From NCBI GenBank assembly GCA_023386885.1, contig JAEWIX010000003.1, positions 1-64,000 on the forward strand: DNA of 64,000 nt. The letters are read 5' to 3'. Of this stretch, positions 50,047-59,118 are shown one piece after another. Origin of the DNA: Pseudomonadota bacterium. Lineage in GTDB: Bacteria > Pseudomonadota > Alphaproteobacteria > Rhizobiales > Xanthobacteraceae. The notes beneath the pieces were generated by a model. That model saw only the letters and a list, made by a program, of their open reading frames with translations. It did not search any database and was not told where the DNA came from. Made by a program: the position numbers and the translations under genes. Numbering within the stretch: the stretch's first letter is position 1; every line of letters starts with the position of its first letter.

Positions 50047-51342
50047 TCAGGTGCGCGCGGGAGTGGGCCATCCAATGGCCGCCTTGGCCGCGCCCCAACT
50101 TCGGTGAGCCGTTGCGATGTACTGCTGATTGGCGGCAAACAGCCCCCACATGAGGCCGAGCATCATCCAAAAATGCCGCCAGTGGTCGGTGTCGATGATG
50201 AAGGCCTCGCCAACGGTGCCGAGGAAGGCCGCAAACACCGCGAGATAGATGCGCTGCCACGGCGAGCGCACGAAGGCATAGCGGAAACCGAGTACGACGG
50301 TAGTGCCTATCAGCGCTGGATAGCACACACCGCTGATCCAGCCGCCCGACATGAAGGCATTGAGATAGGAATTATGGGTGTCTTCCGGGAAATACTTGGT
50401 GAACTGCAGAGGGCCGATGCCGAACGGCAGATCGAGCGCCATCCGCGCTCCGAGAATGTGCCGGCCGAAGCGACCGAAGCGACCTTCATCGTAACTCTGA
50501 TCGAAGCTGGCGCGCTGTTTGAATAGCGCGTCGATGGAATCGAACGACAGCAGGACCAGCAACAGCGCCGCACCCGCCAATAGTGCTGCCGCTGACAGGA
50601 TGACGATGCGCGAGCGCTGAATGTTGGTTTTGCTCGTCAGCACCATCATGAACAGCATGAACGCGGAGGTGACGACGAACTGACCCCATGCGGCGCGTGA
50701 AAACGCCAGCAGCAGCGCGAGCGCGATGACACCGAGCAGCAGCGTGCTGCGAAATGCCTTGCCGAAGCGGTCGCTGACGACGCTCTGCAGCACGAACAGC
50801 GCCGGCAGGATCAGAAAGGCTGAAAACACGTTGGGATCCTTGAACGGACCCATGGCGCGATCGTAGAGCGTGAACAGACCGCGGGCGCCGGGAAACAGAC
50901 CGAAGTATCCGGCGATGCCGGCGAGGGAGGCGATGAGCGCGCCGAAGATCAGGCCGCGACGAAGAAAATCAAGGCGCGCGGCGGTATCCTGCGCTACCGC
51001 CATCGCAAAGAAGATCGCGGTGATCGCCATGTACCACGACGTCAGGATCCAGGTCACGATACGGCTCTGGTTCATCAGGTTCGCGGCGCAGATCGTGTAA
51101 CCGATATTGACCAGGAACAGCATCGCAATCAGCGGCAGGAATGCCAGCCGCAGGCTTAGTCCGGTCGCGACCAATACGACGATCGCCAAAAGCGTGGTGA
51201 GTTCGTAGGGACTCGGCTCGAAGAACACCACAGCGCCCGAACATCCGACCAGCCAGAGCAGGCTGCGCTGCAAGGCGACAATGCGTGGCGCCGCCAGGGC
51301 GGGTGGCAAGGAACCGTAGCTTGCGGCGAAGTCCGTCATCAC
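50047..51342 (-). CDS. O-antigen ligase/polymerase family membrane protein
   Basis: A 431-residue polytopic protein with about eleven helices, e.g. LLAIVVLVATGLSLRLAFLP and SLAGIAGYFGLFPGARGLFT. A large periplasmic loop lies between FSRAAWGQFVVTSAF and GPLQFTKYFPEDTHNSYLNA. The His in EDTHN and the Arg in LAFSRAAWG are the positions expected in Wzy_C/WaaL proteins. Its role would be to polymerise the repeat unit or ligate the chain. It is the last gene of the leftward polysaccharide operon. Confidence 0.85.
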   Translation of the reverse strand: MMTDFAASYGSLPPALAAPRIVALQRSLLWLVGCSGAVVFFEPSPYELTTLLAIVVLVATGLSLRLAFLPLIAMLFLVNIGYTICAANLMNQSRIVTWILTSWYMAITAIFFAMAVAQDTAARLDFLRRGLIFGALIASLAGIAGYFGLFPGARGLFTLYDRAMGPFKDPNVFSAFLILPALFVLQSVVSDRFGKAFRSTLLLGVIALALLLAFSRAAWGQFVVTSAFMLFMMVLTSKTNIQRSRIVILSAAALLAGAALLLVLLSFDSIDALFKQRASFDQSYDEGRFGRFGRHILGARMALDLPFGIGPLQFTKYFPEDTHNSYLNAFMSGGWISGVCYPALIGTTVVLGFRYAFVRSPWQRIYLAVFAAFLGTVGEAFIIDTDHWRHFWMMLGLMWGLFAANQQYIATAHRSWGAAKAAIGWPTPART

Positions 51343-51390
51343 ACGCTCATACTCTTACGCAACGCTTCGGCCGTGGCCGTCTCTCAATGC

Positions 51391-52923
51391 TCAGTAGGCG
51401 TTTTCCGCCTTCAGAAGTGCGGTCGGGGTCTTCAAGAGAATGTAGAGATCGAACAGTACGGACCAGTTTTCGATGTAATAGAGATCGAACTCGACGCGCT
51501 TCTGGATTTTTTCCTCGCTGTCCACCTCGCCGCGCCAGCCATTGATCTGTGCCCAACCGGTGATGCCCGGCTTGACGCGGTGGCGCGCGAAGTAGCCGTC
51601 CACTGTTTCGTCGAACAGACGGCTTTTCAACTTGCCTTGCACGGCATGCGGTCGGGGGCCGACCAGCGAGAGATTGTTCTTGAACACCACGTTGAATAGT
51701 TGCGGCAGTTCGTCGAGACTGCTCTTGCGAATGAATTTGCCGACGCGGGTGACACGCGGATCATTCTTGGTCACGACTTTGCTTGCCAGCGGATCGGCCT
51801 GATCGTGATAGAGCGAGCGGAATTTGAAAACGTCGATGCGCTCGTTGTTGAATCCGAAGCGCTTCTGCCGGAACAGCACCGGTCCCGGGCTGTCGAGCTT
51901 GATCGCGAGCGCGATGAGCGCCATCAGCGGCGACAGCAGCAGAAGAAGAATGCCGCCGACGATATGGTCGAACAGCGATTTCATCACCTGATCCCAGTCG
52001 GTGATCGGCGCTTCGAACACGTCGAGCGTGGGCACCTTGCCGAGATAGGAATAAGAGCGCGGCCGGAAGCGCAGCTTGTTGGTGTGCGCGGAGAGCCGGA
52101 TATCGACCGGCAGCACCCACAGCTTCTTCAGCATATCGAGGATGCGCGTCTCAGCCGAGATGGGCATCGCGAACAACACAAGATCGAGGCGGGTGCGACG
52201 CGCGAATTCTGTGATGTCGTCGATCTTTCCCAGTTTGGGAAGACCCGCACAGGTGTCGAGCGCGCGGGAATCCGCGCGATCGTCAAACACACCGAGGATT
52301 TCGATATCGGAATCCTCGTCAGCTTGCAGAAGTCGGATCAGTTTCTCGCCGTTCTGATCGGCACCGATGATGATGGTGCGGCGATCGAGACGACCCTCGC
52401 GGGCCCAGCGCCGAACCAAGGATCGCAGCACCAGTCGTCCGGCGGTCAGCGCGGCGAGACCGACGACAAAATAGGCCGACAGCCACAGGCGCGAGAAAGA
52501 ATTGCCCATCTTGAGGAAGAACGAGGCGCCGATGAACAGCAGAAACACCAGCCCCCAGGCGGAGATCATTCGCGTCATCTGCCGCAACGTCGCGCGGAAC
52601 ATCTGTACTTCGTAGAGATCGGCGGCCTGGAATGTCGTTACCGAGGCGAGCGTCACACAGAGAATGGAGGCGGGATAGAACCAGCTAAAATCGTCGAGAC
52701 GGGCGACATAGCTGAAGTAGACCGCGAAGCCGATTGCCGCGATCAGGACGAAGTCGGCGAGACGTACCAGCCCTGCAATGACAATCGGAGAGTAGGCATT
52801 GCGAACCTTCTGGTTGGTCACCGCCAGCGCCGCAGGCGACAGGCGACGCCGACGCTCGACACGGGGGGCTCCCCCGGAAGTCGAGGCGGCGTCGATCATG
52901 GAGCGGGCGTTGAGAGGTTCCAC
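51391..52923 (-). CDS. Undecaprenyl-phosphate sugar-1-phosphate transferase
   Basis: A 510-residue polyisoprenyl-phosphate hexose-1-phosphate transferase (WbaP/WcaJ/UppE class), which loads the first sugar on the lipid carrier. Four N-terminal helices precede a nucleotide-binding-like domain (TIIIGADQNGEKLIRLLQAD) and the C-terminal bacterial transferase core: VFKFRSLYHDQADP, RKSSLDELPQLFNVVFKNNL, SLVGPRPHAV and KPGITGWAQINGWRG. All catalytic motifs look intact. It lies between the polymerase and GT4 genes on the same strand. Confidence 0.94.
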   Translation of the reverse strand: MEPLNARSMIDAASTSGGAPRVERRRRLSPAALAVTNQKVRNAYSPIVIAGLVRLADFVLIAAIGFAVYFSYVARLDDFSWFYPASILCVTLASVTTFQAADLYEVQMFRATLRQMTRMISAWGLVFLLFIGASFFLKMGNSFSRLWLSAYFVVGLAALTAGRLVLRSLVRRWAREGRLDRRTIIIGADQNGEKLIRLLQADEDSDIEILGVFDDRADSRALDTCAGLPKLGKIDDITEFARRTRLDLVLFAMPISAETRILDMLKKLWVLPVDIRLSAHTNKLRFRPRSYSYLGKVPTLDVFEAPITDWDQVMKSLFDHIVGGILLLLLSPLMALIALAIKLDSPGPVLFRQKRFGFNNERIDVFKFRSLYHDQADPLASKVVTKNDPRVTRVGKFIRKSSLDELPQLFNVVFKNNLSLVGPRPHAVQGKLKSRLFDETVDGYFARHRVKPGITGWAQINGWRGEVDSEEKIQKRVEFDLYYIENWSVLFDLYILLKTPTALLKAENAY

Positions 52924-53038
52924 GTTGTGTCGTCCACATGGTTCGCGAGCGGTCGTTCGGCGCGCGCGACTGTAGTGAGTTGGTTCCCACCACTTAGTGA
53001 ACGTGATCGAAGAATCAGGGCCGGCCCGTCACGGACGG

Positions 53039-54172
53039 TTAACGCTTTGCAAACGCCTCGCGATAACCGGCAATCACCCCTTCGACCATGCTTTTCTGGG
53101 AGAAATGCGTGAAAATGCGTTCCCGCAGGGCTTTCGCACGCTCGTATGCGGCATCGCGATTTGCCATTGCGGCTGCAATAGCCGCGGCAATCCCGCTTGG
53201 AGAATTGGAAGCGAACAACGCATCGTGATGAGGGCCGAAGATTTCGGGAATGCCGCCCACATTCGCGGCGATCATCGGAATGCCCGCGGCCGCCGCTTCG
53301 ATGACTACGTAAGGCATCGAGTCGCCGCGCGAAGGGACCACCAGCAGCCGGCCCTGAGCGAAGCCGTGGCGCGCCTGAACGTGACCGATGAAGCGGACGG
53401 CTTGATTGAGGCCGAGCCGGTCGACCTGCGTTTTGATCGCGGCGGTTTCCTCTCCGTCGCCGGCGAGCGTCAACGTCACCGGTTTGCCGTTCGCGCGGAG
53501 TTCGGCGATGGCATCGACCAGAAGATCGGCACCCTTGATGTGGCGAAATTCTCCGACATAGACCACGTCGGTGGCATCGCTTGCCGCAGTGATCGGGTCA
53601 AATTCCCGCGCCGTGACGCCGTTGAAGACACAGCGCACCAGCCCCGTCGGCTTTCCGATAACGCGCTGGAAGGTGTCGCGTGCGAACATGCTCTCGAACA
53701 GGAACAGATCGATGCGATCCATCAGTGCGCGTTCGAGCCGGCTGTAGAACGCGCCTGCCAGCGTATTCGGCGGAAAGTGCAGCGAGCCGCCATGCGGCGT
53801 ATAAACCCGGATGCCGCTGTCCGGGCGTGGCGTCAGGTTGATGAAAACGCCGGCCTTCGCGCCGTGGCCGTGCAGGATCTGCGGCTTGAGGTTGCCGATC
53901 AGGTTGCGCAGCTTGAACCACGCCATCAGATCCGCCGGATGCGGTTGACGGCGAATGGCGAGGCGATGAACGCCAAGCTTCAGGCGCGGCGCGATCTCGG
54001 CGAGCAATGCATCGGCACGCGCGCCGCCGGTGAGGCTATCGGCGACGATGCCGACCTGGTGGCCGCGATCGACCTGGCCATTCGCGACATCGAGAATATG
54101 CCGGATGATGCCGCCGACCGGCGCACGGACCGCATGAAGGATGCGTAGCGGTGCGTTGGATGTCTCGGGCAT
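53039..54172 (-). CDS. Glycosyltransferase family 4
   Basis: A 377-residue GT-B enzyme of the GT4 type. The N-terminal acceptor domain has HAVRAPVGGIIRHILDVANG and QILHGHGAKAGVFINL. The C-terminal donor domain has VVYVGEFRHIKGADLLVDAI and the nucleotide-sugar motif SMPYVVIEAAAAGIPMIAAN with the expected E-x7-spaced region. It would add the second or later sugar of the repeat unit. Its start lies 3 bp from the stop of the Wza-like gene, so the two are cotranscribed. Confidence 0.92.
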   Translation of the reverse strand: MPETSNAPLRILHAVRAPVGGIIRHILDVANGQVDRGHQVGIVADSLTGGARADALLAEIAPRLKLGVHRLAIRRQPHPADLMAWFKLRNLIGNLKPQILHGHGAKAGVFINLTPRPDSGIRVYTPHGGSLHFPPNTLAGAFYSRLERALMDRIDLFLFESMFARDTFQRVIGKPTGLVRCVFNGVTAREFDPITAASDATDVVYVGEFRHIKGADLLVDAIAELRANGKPVTLTLAGDGEETAAIKTQVDRLGLNQAVRFIGHVQARHGFAQGRLLVVPSRGDSMPYVVIEAAAAGIPMIAANVGGIPEIFGPHHDALFASNSPSGIAAAIAAAMANRDAAYERAKALRERIFTHFSQKSMVEGVIAGYREAFAKR

Positions 54173-54175
54173 CGT

Positions 54176-54967
54176 CTAGAACCAGCGTTCGCCGACGACG
54201 ATGGTGTCGCCCGGATTGATCGGGGTTACGGGGGGAACGACGGCGCGGACGGTGCCGGCACTCGAGGTGTGGGTAAGAGTGACGCTGTCGCGCTTGGCGC
54301 GCGGCGAAAAGCCGCCGGCGATGGCGACGGCGCTCTCGGCGGTCATGTTCGGCACGTAGGGGTATTGGCCGGGGGCCGCGACCTCGCCGAGGATGAAGAA
54401 CGGCCGATAGGCCTCGATCTCGGCGGCGACGTAGGGCTCGCGGATGTAACCGTTGCGCAGGTGGTCGCTGATGCGGCTGGCGAGTTGCGCCGGCGTCAGG
54501 CCGCGCGCCTGCACCGACCCGATCAGCGGCATGGTGATGGTTCCACCGGCGCCGACCGCATAGGAGTTTGTGAGACTTTCCTGGCCGTAGACCACGATGC
54601 GCAGCTTGTCGCCGGCATCGAGCCGATAGTCGGACGCGTAGGCCGGCACCGTCATGCGCGGGCCGTAGGCGGTGCGGGCGCGGATCACGCGCGGCCCCGA
54701 TGCCGCCGCATCGCGGGGGCGTGCGGTGGAGGCGAAGCTGTTGCGCAACGCGGAGATGGCGCCGCCGGAAAAGGTCGTGGCCGGGCGCGGCGCGGCATGA
54801 GCGGGCGGCGGGGCGGAAACCGTGCCGCCATAGGCCAGCCGGTCAAGGCCACCCGGCGCAAGGTTTCCCGGCGGATGTCCGGTCGCCACCGGCCCCGGCC
54901 GATGCATGCAGCCCGACAGCGCAACCGCGCTGAGCAAGCAAAGGGCAATGGCGCGAAAGCCGGGCAT
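54176..54967 (-). CDS. Wza-type polysaccharide export lipoprotein
   Basis: A 263-residue outer-membrane auxiliary protein. The lipobox ends in Cys20 (AVALSGC). A Pro/Ala-rich linker precedes the poly-export domain with YRLDAGDKLRIVVYGQESLT, and two SLBB-like segments follow (GSVQARGLTPAQLASRI and FILGEVAAPGQYPYVPNMTA). It is shorter than E. coli Wza and probably lacks the last barrel helix. It is the first gene of the leftward operon and diverges from the Wzc-like gene. Confidence 0.92.
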   Translation of the reverse strand: MPGFRAIALCLLSAVALSGCMHRPGPVATGHPPGNLAPGGLDRLAYGGTVSAPPPAHAAPRPATTFSGGAISALRNSFASTARPRDAAASGPRVIRARTAYGPRMTVPAYASDYRLDAGDKLRIVVYGQESLTNSYAVGAGGTITMPLIGSVQARGLTPAQLASRISDHLRNGYIREPYVAAEIEAYRPFFILGEVAAPGQYPYVPNMTAESAVAIAGGFSPRAKRDSVTLTHTSSAGTVRAVVPPVTPINPGDTIVVGERWF

Positions 54968-55029
54968 GGTTTGATCCTGTAGGTAAGCGAGTGTGATTAA
55001 GTCCTTTCATGGTTAAAAAAGCATGACCC

Positions 55030-55050
55030 TGTCGAAGTTGGTTTTCGACA
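55030..55050. promoter_or_regulatory. Palindromic operator candidate between wza-like and wzc-like genes
   Basis: TGTCGAA (55030-55036), a 7-nt spacer, then TTCGACA (55044-55050): a perfect inverted repeat in the 170-bp divergent region, well placed to control both transcription units. Confidence 0.55.
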
Positions 55051-55137
55051 CGGTTTGCAGAAGTTAACGGAGCGGAAACCATAATGTTCTCTACTCGCTG
55101 GCGGCGTGAAGATTGCGGACGCCGGTAGGAGCATTTC

Positions 55138-57378
55138 ATGCGGTTCGATCTTTGGGGCAAAATCAAAGGCAAACTGCCGGCCCGTCGGCCGCGCGTTGCC
55201 GCCGCGGTCGCGCCGAAGTCGAAAGCCAGGATCGAGCCTGGATTCAAACCTGCGGCGCAGCCCGCCTCAGCGCTCCAGGCTGCCGAGTACGGCGATCTCG
55301 ACCTGCGGCTGATCTGGCGCGCCATTGTTGCCAGGAAGAACTTCATCATTATGCCGACCCTGCTGGCAGCTGTGGTGTCGCTCGCCGTCGTCAACATGAT
55401 CACGCCGCTGTACAAATCCGAGGCACGCGTTCTGGTGGATGGGCGTGAGAACGTGTTCCTGCGTCCGAACGGCGAGCGTCCCGAGGAGCGCAACGCGCTC
55501 GACCCCGAAGCCGTTACCAGTCAGGTGCAACTGCTCCTGTCGCGCGATCTGGCACGCATGGTGATCAAGCAGAACAAGCTCGCCGAGCGTCCGGAGTTCG
55601 ATCCGGTGCTGCGCGGCATCTCGCCGGTGAAGATGGTACTTGGCCTGTTCGGTATCGGCCGCGATCCGTTCCGGATGACGCCGGAAGAGCGCGTGCTGGA
55701 TGCCTACTACGACCGGCTGACCGCGTTTGCCGTCGACAAATCCCGCGTCATGGTGATCGAATTCCAGTCGCGCGATCCCGAACTGGCGGCGCGGGTGGCC
55801 AATTCCATCGCCGACAATTATCTCATCCTGCAACAGAACGCGCGGCAGCAGCAGGCCAAGGCAGCGAGCCAATGGCTGTCCGGAGAGATCGATAGCCTGC
55901 GCAAGAAGGTAGCGGATGCCGAGCAGCGTGCCGAGGCATTCCGTTCGAAGTCCAGTCTGTTCGTCGGCACCAACAATACGACGCTGTCCAATCAGCAGTT
56001 GGGTGAGTTCAACACGCAGTTGAACAATGCGCGGGCGCTGAAGTCCGATGCTACCTCCAAGGCCAACATGATCCGCGACATGCTGAAATCCGGCAAGCCG
56101 ATCGAGGCATCGGAGGTCTTGAATTCTGAACTGATCCGTCGTCTGTCCGAACAGCGGGTCACGCTTCGCGCTCAACTCGCAGAGCAGTCGTCGACCTTGC
56201 TCGGCGGTCATCCGCGCATCAAGGAACTGAAAGCGCAGATCGCCGACCTCGACAAGCAAATCCGCGAAGAGGCGGGTAAGTTGTCACGTTCGCTGGAAAA
56301 CGATGCCCGTATCGCCGAAGCGCGAGTCGAAAGCCTCAGCGCCAATCTCGATCAACTCAAGCGTCAGGCGACATCGACCAACGGTCAGGATGTCCAGCTT
56401 CGCGCCCTCGACCGTGAGGCCAAGGCCGAACGGGATCTGCTGGAATCCTATCTCGCCAAATATCGTGAGGCGACCGCCCGCGAAAGCATCGATGCCGCGC
56501 CCGCCGATGGCCGCATTATTTCGCGCGCGATTGTCTCCAACACGCCGAACTATCCGAAGAAGCTGCCGATCGTGCTGATTGCCACGCTGGCGACGCTGAT
56601 GCTTACGACGGGGTATGTCGCCAGCGGCGAACTGCTGCGTATGACGTCGCCGCGACCCTTCATGTCTACGGCTGTTGTTGCTTCCCCGTCGCCGGCAATG
56701 ACGATGGCAGCGCCGGAGGACGTCATGGCCGTGCGCGCGCCTGAGCCCCCGGCCGTTCAGGAAGCTGGCGGGCAGGGGATCGGCGAACTCGAACAACTTG
56801 CCGTCGATTTGCAGAAGCCGGGAGCCGCGACACGCAAGCTGTCGGTTCTCGGCGCCGGTTCGATGGACAAGACGAGCCGCACAGCGCTCGCGCTCGCCCG
56901 CCTGTTGTCACGCCGCGCGAAGGTCGTGTTGGTCGATCTGTCGGCGTCGTCGCCGGTGTTGAAGGCTGCATCCGTTGACGGCACGGCTCCGGGCCTGACC
57001 GATCTCATGTTGGGTGAGGCGTCGTTCGGCCAGGTGATCAGCAAGGACCGCATCTCGCCGTTGCATCTGGTGACCGCCGGTCGTGCCAGCGCCGATCGTG
57101 CGTTATTGCAATCGCCGCGTCTGATGCTGGCGCTCGATGCACTGCTGCAGGCTTACGATCATGTGGTGCTGGATGCCGGGGCCGCCGATGATCTGCCGGC
57201 CGCGCTCCTCACCACGGGCGCTCGCGCCATCGTGGTGCCCGACAATGTCATGAACGCCGAGGCGCGTAAGGCGATGTCTGATCAATTGCAAGCGGTCGGC
57301 TTTGGTGATGTCACGATGCTGAGCCAGGCGGTGGCCGTGGAAGCCGGCGATCGGGGGCCGCGTTTCGTCGCGGCGTGA
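55138..57378 (+). CDS. Wzz/Wzc-type polysaccharide co-polymerase with degenerate kinase domain
   Basis: A 746-residue inner-membrane protein. The Wzz domain starts near 55 (DLDLRLIWRAIVARKNFIIM), and a periplasmic coiled-coil region spans about 230-440. A second helix lies near 480-500 (PIVLIATLATLMLTTGYVAS), and a cytoplasmic domain from about 555 resembles BY-kinases. Its Walker A region reads LGAGSMDKTSRTALA instead of GxxGxGKST. Walker A' lacks the usual Asp pattern (VLVDLSASSPVL), and no Tyr cluster ends the protein. Chain-length control without phosphorylation is likely. TAGGAG precedes the ATG. Confidence 0.9.
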   Translation: MRFDLWGKIKGKLPARRPRVAAAVAPKSKARIEPGFKPAAQPASALQAAEYGDLDLRLIWRAIVARKNFIIMPTLLAAVVSLAVVNMITPLYKSEARVLVDGRENVFLRPNGERPEERNALDPEAVTSQVQLLLSRDLARMVIKQNKLAERPEFDPVLRGISPVKMVLGLFGIGRDPFRMTPEERVLDAYYDRLTAFAVDKSRVMVIEFQSRDPELAARVANSIADNYLILQQNARQQQAKAASQWLSGEIDSLRKKVADAEQRAEAFRSKSSLFVGTNNTTLSNQQLGEFNTQLNNARALKSDATSKANMIRDMLKSGKPIEASEVLNSELIRRLSEQRVTLRAQLAEQSSTLLGGHPRIKELKAQIADLDKQIREEAGKLSRSLENDARIAEARVESLSANLDQLKRQATSTNGQDVQLRALDREAKAERDLLESYLAKYREATARESIDAAPADGRIISRAIVSNTPNYPKKLPIVLIATLATLMLTTGYVASGELLRMTSPRPFMSTAVVASPSPAMTMAAPEDVMAVRAPEPPAVQEAGGQGIGELEQLAVDLQKPGAATRKLSVLGAGSMDKTSRTALALARLLSRRAKVVLVDLSASSPVLKAASVDGTAPGLTDLMLGEASFGQVISKDRISPLHLVTAGRASADRALLQSPRLMLALDALLQAYDHVVLDAGAADDLPAALLTTGARAIVVPDNVMNAEARKAMSDQLQAVGFGDVTMLSQAVAVEAGDRGPRFVAA

Positions 57379-57384
57379 GATGAC

Positions 57385-57485
57385 TAGAGCGTTTTCGACC
57401 GAAGTGGATACCGGTTCGCGTGAAGAAAACGCATCCAGATAAAACCTGGAGTCCGCTCCGATTCTGTCGGACCGGGAAGGCTCTA
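57385..57485. repeat. Dispersed repeat overlapping the end of the acyltransferase gene
   Basis: A 101-bp element bounded by TAGAGC (57385-57390) and GCTCTA (57480-57485), with internal GTTTTC/GAAAAC fold-back. I recognise the type as frequent in Bradyrhizobium-like genomes. Its right end supplies the stop codon (TAG, leftward) of the next gene. Confidence 0.75.
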
Positions 57486-58679
57486 GCGGTTCAACGATCC
57501 GCGGATGGCCTGCGCGGCCTTCATCAGCATGGGCGTCTGTTTCACCACCCGCTTGAGATGAGCTGCGGCGGAAAGACCACTCGCTGCAACCTTACCCCGT
57601 GCATTGAGGCCGATGAAGCTGTCGAAGATCGGCTCGTCGCTTTTGCAGAACAGACGCTTGTAGTCGTCCGAGCCGATGCCGAGATCGATCGCCGTGTAGT
57701 TCTGCGCGGCATAATGATCGACGATGTGACGCATCAGGATCAGGCCCGGACTGAAGTGAGCGCTGGCTGACAGCGTATAAGTATTGAACATCATCGAGAA
57801 GCGGTCGCCGTCGGCGACGCCCGCGTAGATGGCGATGACCTCTTCGTCGCACACCAGCGCGTGAATCTCGATCGCACGGCCACCGTCCGGAAGCTCCCGA
57901 TGACACGCGCGGCGGATAAAATCCTCTACGCCGGGATCGGCAAAAACATTGGGAAGCTTCTGCAATGCCATCCGCTGCGGCTTGATAAGGAAGAACGCAT
58001 CGAGCAACCGCGTGATGTCGGAATCGGTTTTCGCTTGAAGATAGCGATAACCGGGAAGCGCCTGCAGTTTCTTTTCCTTGCTTTTCAGCCGGCGCCGGAA
58101 CGAATTGCTGATTAGTGCGGTCGACGGGGTGTTGACCTCGATCGGCATCAGAGGACAACCGTTGACCGAAGTTTGGGTGGGCAGCAGCGCCATCGGGTTG
58201 GCGAAATTCTGCCATTGCCGCGGTTGTCGGGTGAGTGTGAGGGTATCGATCGCGCGGGGCGATGCGCGCAACGCATCGAGCACGGTCTCGATATCACTTC
58301 GGGTTGCCGCGGCGAGAAAATCGCGACGGTAAACCGGCATGTTGAATGTGATGTGTTTGTCACCGAGAAAGCCTGCGACCCCGATGCCGTGCGTGCGCTG
58401 GACGCCCAGCGGCAGAAGCATCAGAGGTTGACGACGTGCGTCGCGGGCGACCACGATCAGCGGCTCGACCTCGGTGCGGGTGCCGATATGGTTCTGCCAG
58501 GCGGACAGCAGGTCGAAGCGCTGATAGGGCGTCAGCACCGCACAAGAGCCTTCGAGCGCACGCCACGCTTGCTCGGCGGCGGCGATATCGTGAAAGGAGT
58601 CGACGCTTGCCACCCGCGTGATTTCGGCTTGCGCGCGGGCCTCAGTCACCCGGCTCTCGATGGCAGCCGCCATGGTCAT
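57483..58679 (-). CDS. GNAT-fold acyltransferase (CelD/BcsL-like)
   Basis: A 398-residue protein with the two-lobed GNAT-like architecture of CelD/FemX-type enzymes. The N-terminal lobe has WRALEGSCAVLTPYQRFDLL, and the C-terminal lobe has KEKKLQALPGYRYLQAK and HFSPGLILMRHIVDHYAAQN, then TAIDLGIGSDDYKRLFC. Such enzymes acylate cellulose or other polysaccharides, so it probably modifies the polymer made next door. The ATG at 58679 (or 58673) is chosen; the upstream frame to 58751 has no support. Its stop codon lies inside a repeat. Confidence 0.85.
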   Translation of the reverse strand: MTMAAAIESRVTEARAQAEITRVASVDSFHDIAAAEQAWRALEGSCAVLTPYQRFDLLSAWQNHIGTRTEVEPLIVVARDARRQPLMLLPLGVQRTHGIGVAGFLGDKHITFNMPVYRRDFLAAATRSDIETVLDALRASPRAIDTLTLTRQPRQWQNFANPMALLPTQTSVNGCPLMPIEVNTPSTALISNSFRRRLKSKEKKLQALPGYRYLQAKTDSDITRLLDAFFLIKPQRMALQKLPNVFADPGVEDFIRRACHRELPDGGRAIEIHALVCDEEVIAIYAGVADGDRFSMMFNTYTLSASAHFSPGLILMRHIVDHYAAQNYTAIDLGIGSDDYKRLFCKSDEPIFDSFIGLNARGKVAASGLSAAAHLKRVVKQTPMLMKAAQAIRGSLNR

Positions 58680-58802
58680 ACGCACACCCTGTCCGTTAAG
58701 ACATTTTTTATGTCTGTTGTTGCCGGAACCTTGGCAAACAAACGTCAACAAAGCGTAAGGGGGATTGTAGAGTCGTCGCCATGCGGCGCCCGGAAAGGCC
58801 GT

Positions 58803-59015
58803 CTAGGCCTCGGGATCTGGGCGCGACATCCAGCTGATGATCGGCATGGCGGGAAGGACCCAGCCGAGACCGGCGACGACATAAAAGATCGCCTGATACC
58901 ATCCGGATGCCGCAAGCCATGGCGTCTGCGCCACCGTCATACCAAGCAGCGACCACACGACGACAAGGACAAGCAGGGCGATCGTGCCGAGAAATTTCCG
59001 GGTGCGGATGGTCAT
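58803..59015 (-). CDS. DUF2842 small membrane protein
   Basis: A 70-residue protein with two helices (about 8-28 and 38-58). It starts MTIRTRKFLGTIALLVLVVV and ends GWVLPAMPIISWMSRPDPE, which matches the DUF2842 family of alphaproteobacteria. Function unknown. It diverges from the heme A synthase gene over a 103-bp interval. Confidence 0.85.
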   Translation of the reverse strand: MTIRTRKFLGTIALLVLVVVWSLLGMTVAQTPWLAASGWYQAIFYVVAGLGWVLPAMPIISWMSRPDPEA

Positions 59016-59118
59016 GACGCGAACGTGTAGAGACTGGCCGCCGGGAGATCAAGCGCGGCTTGCACCGCCCCGCCGCGCGGCTATAACGGGCATGAAATTC
59101 TTCTAAATTGCGGCTGAA

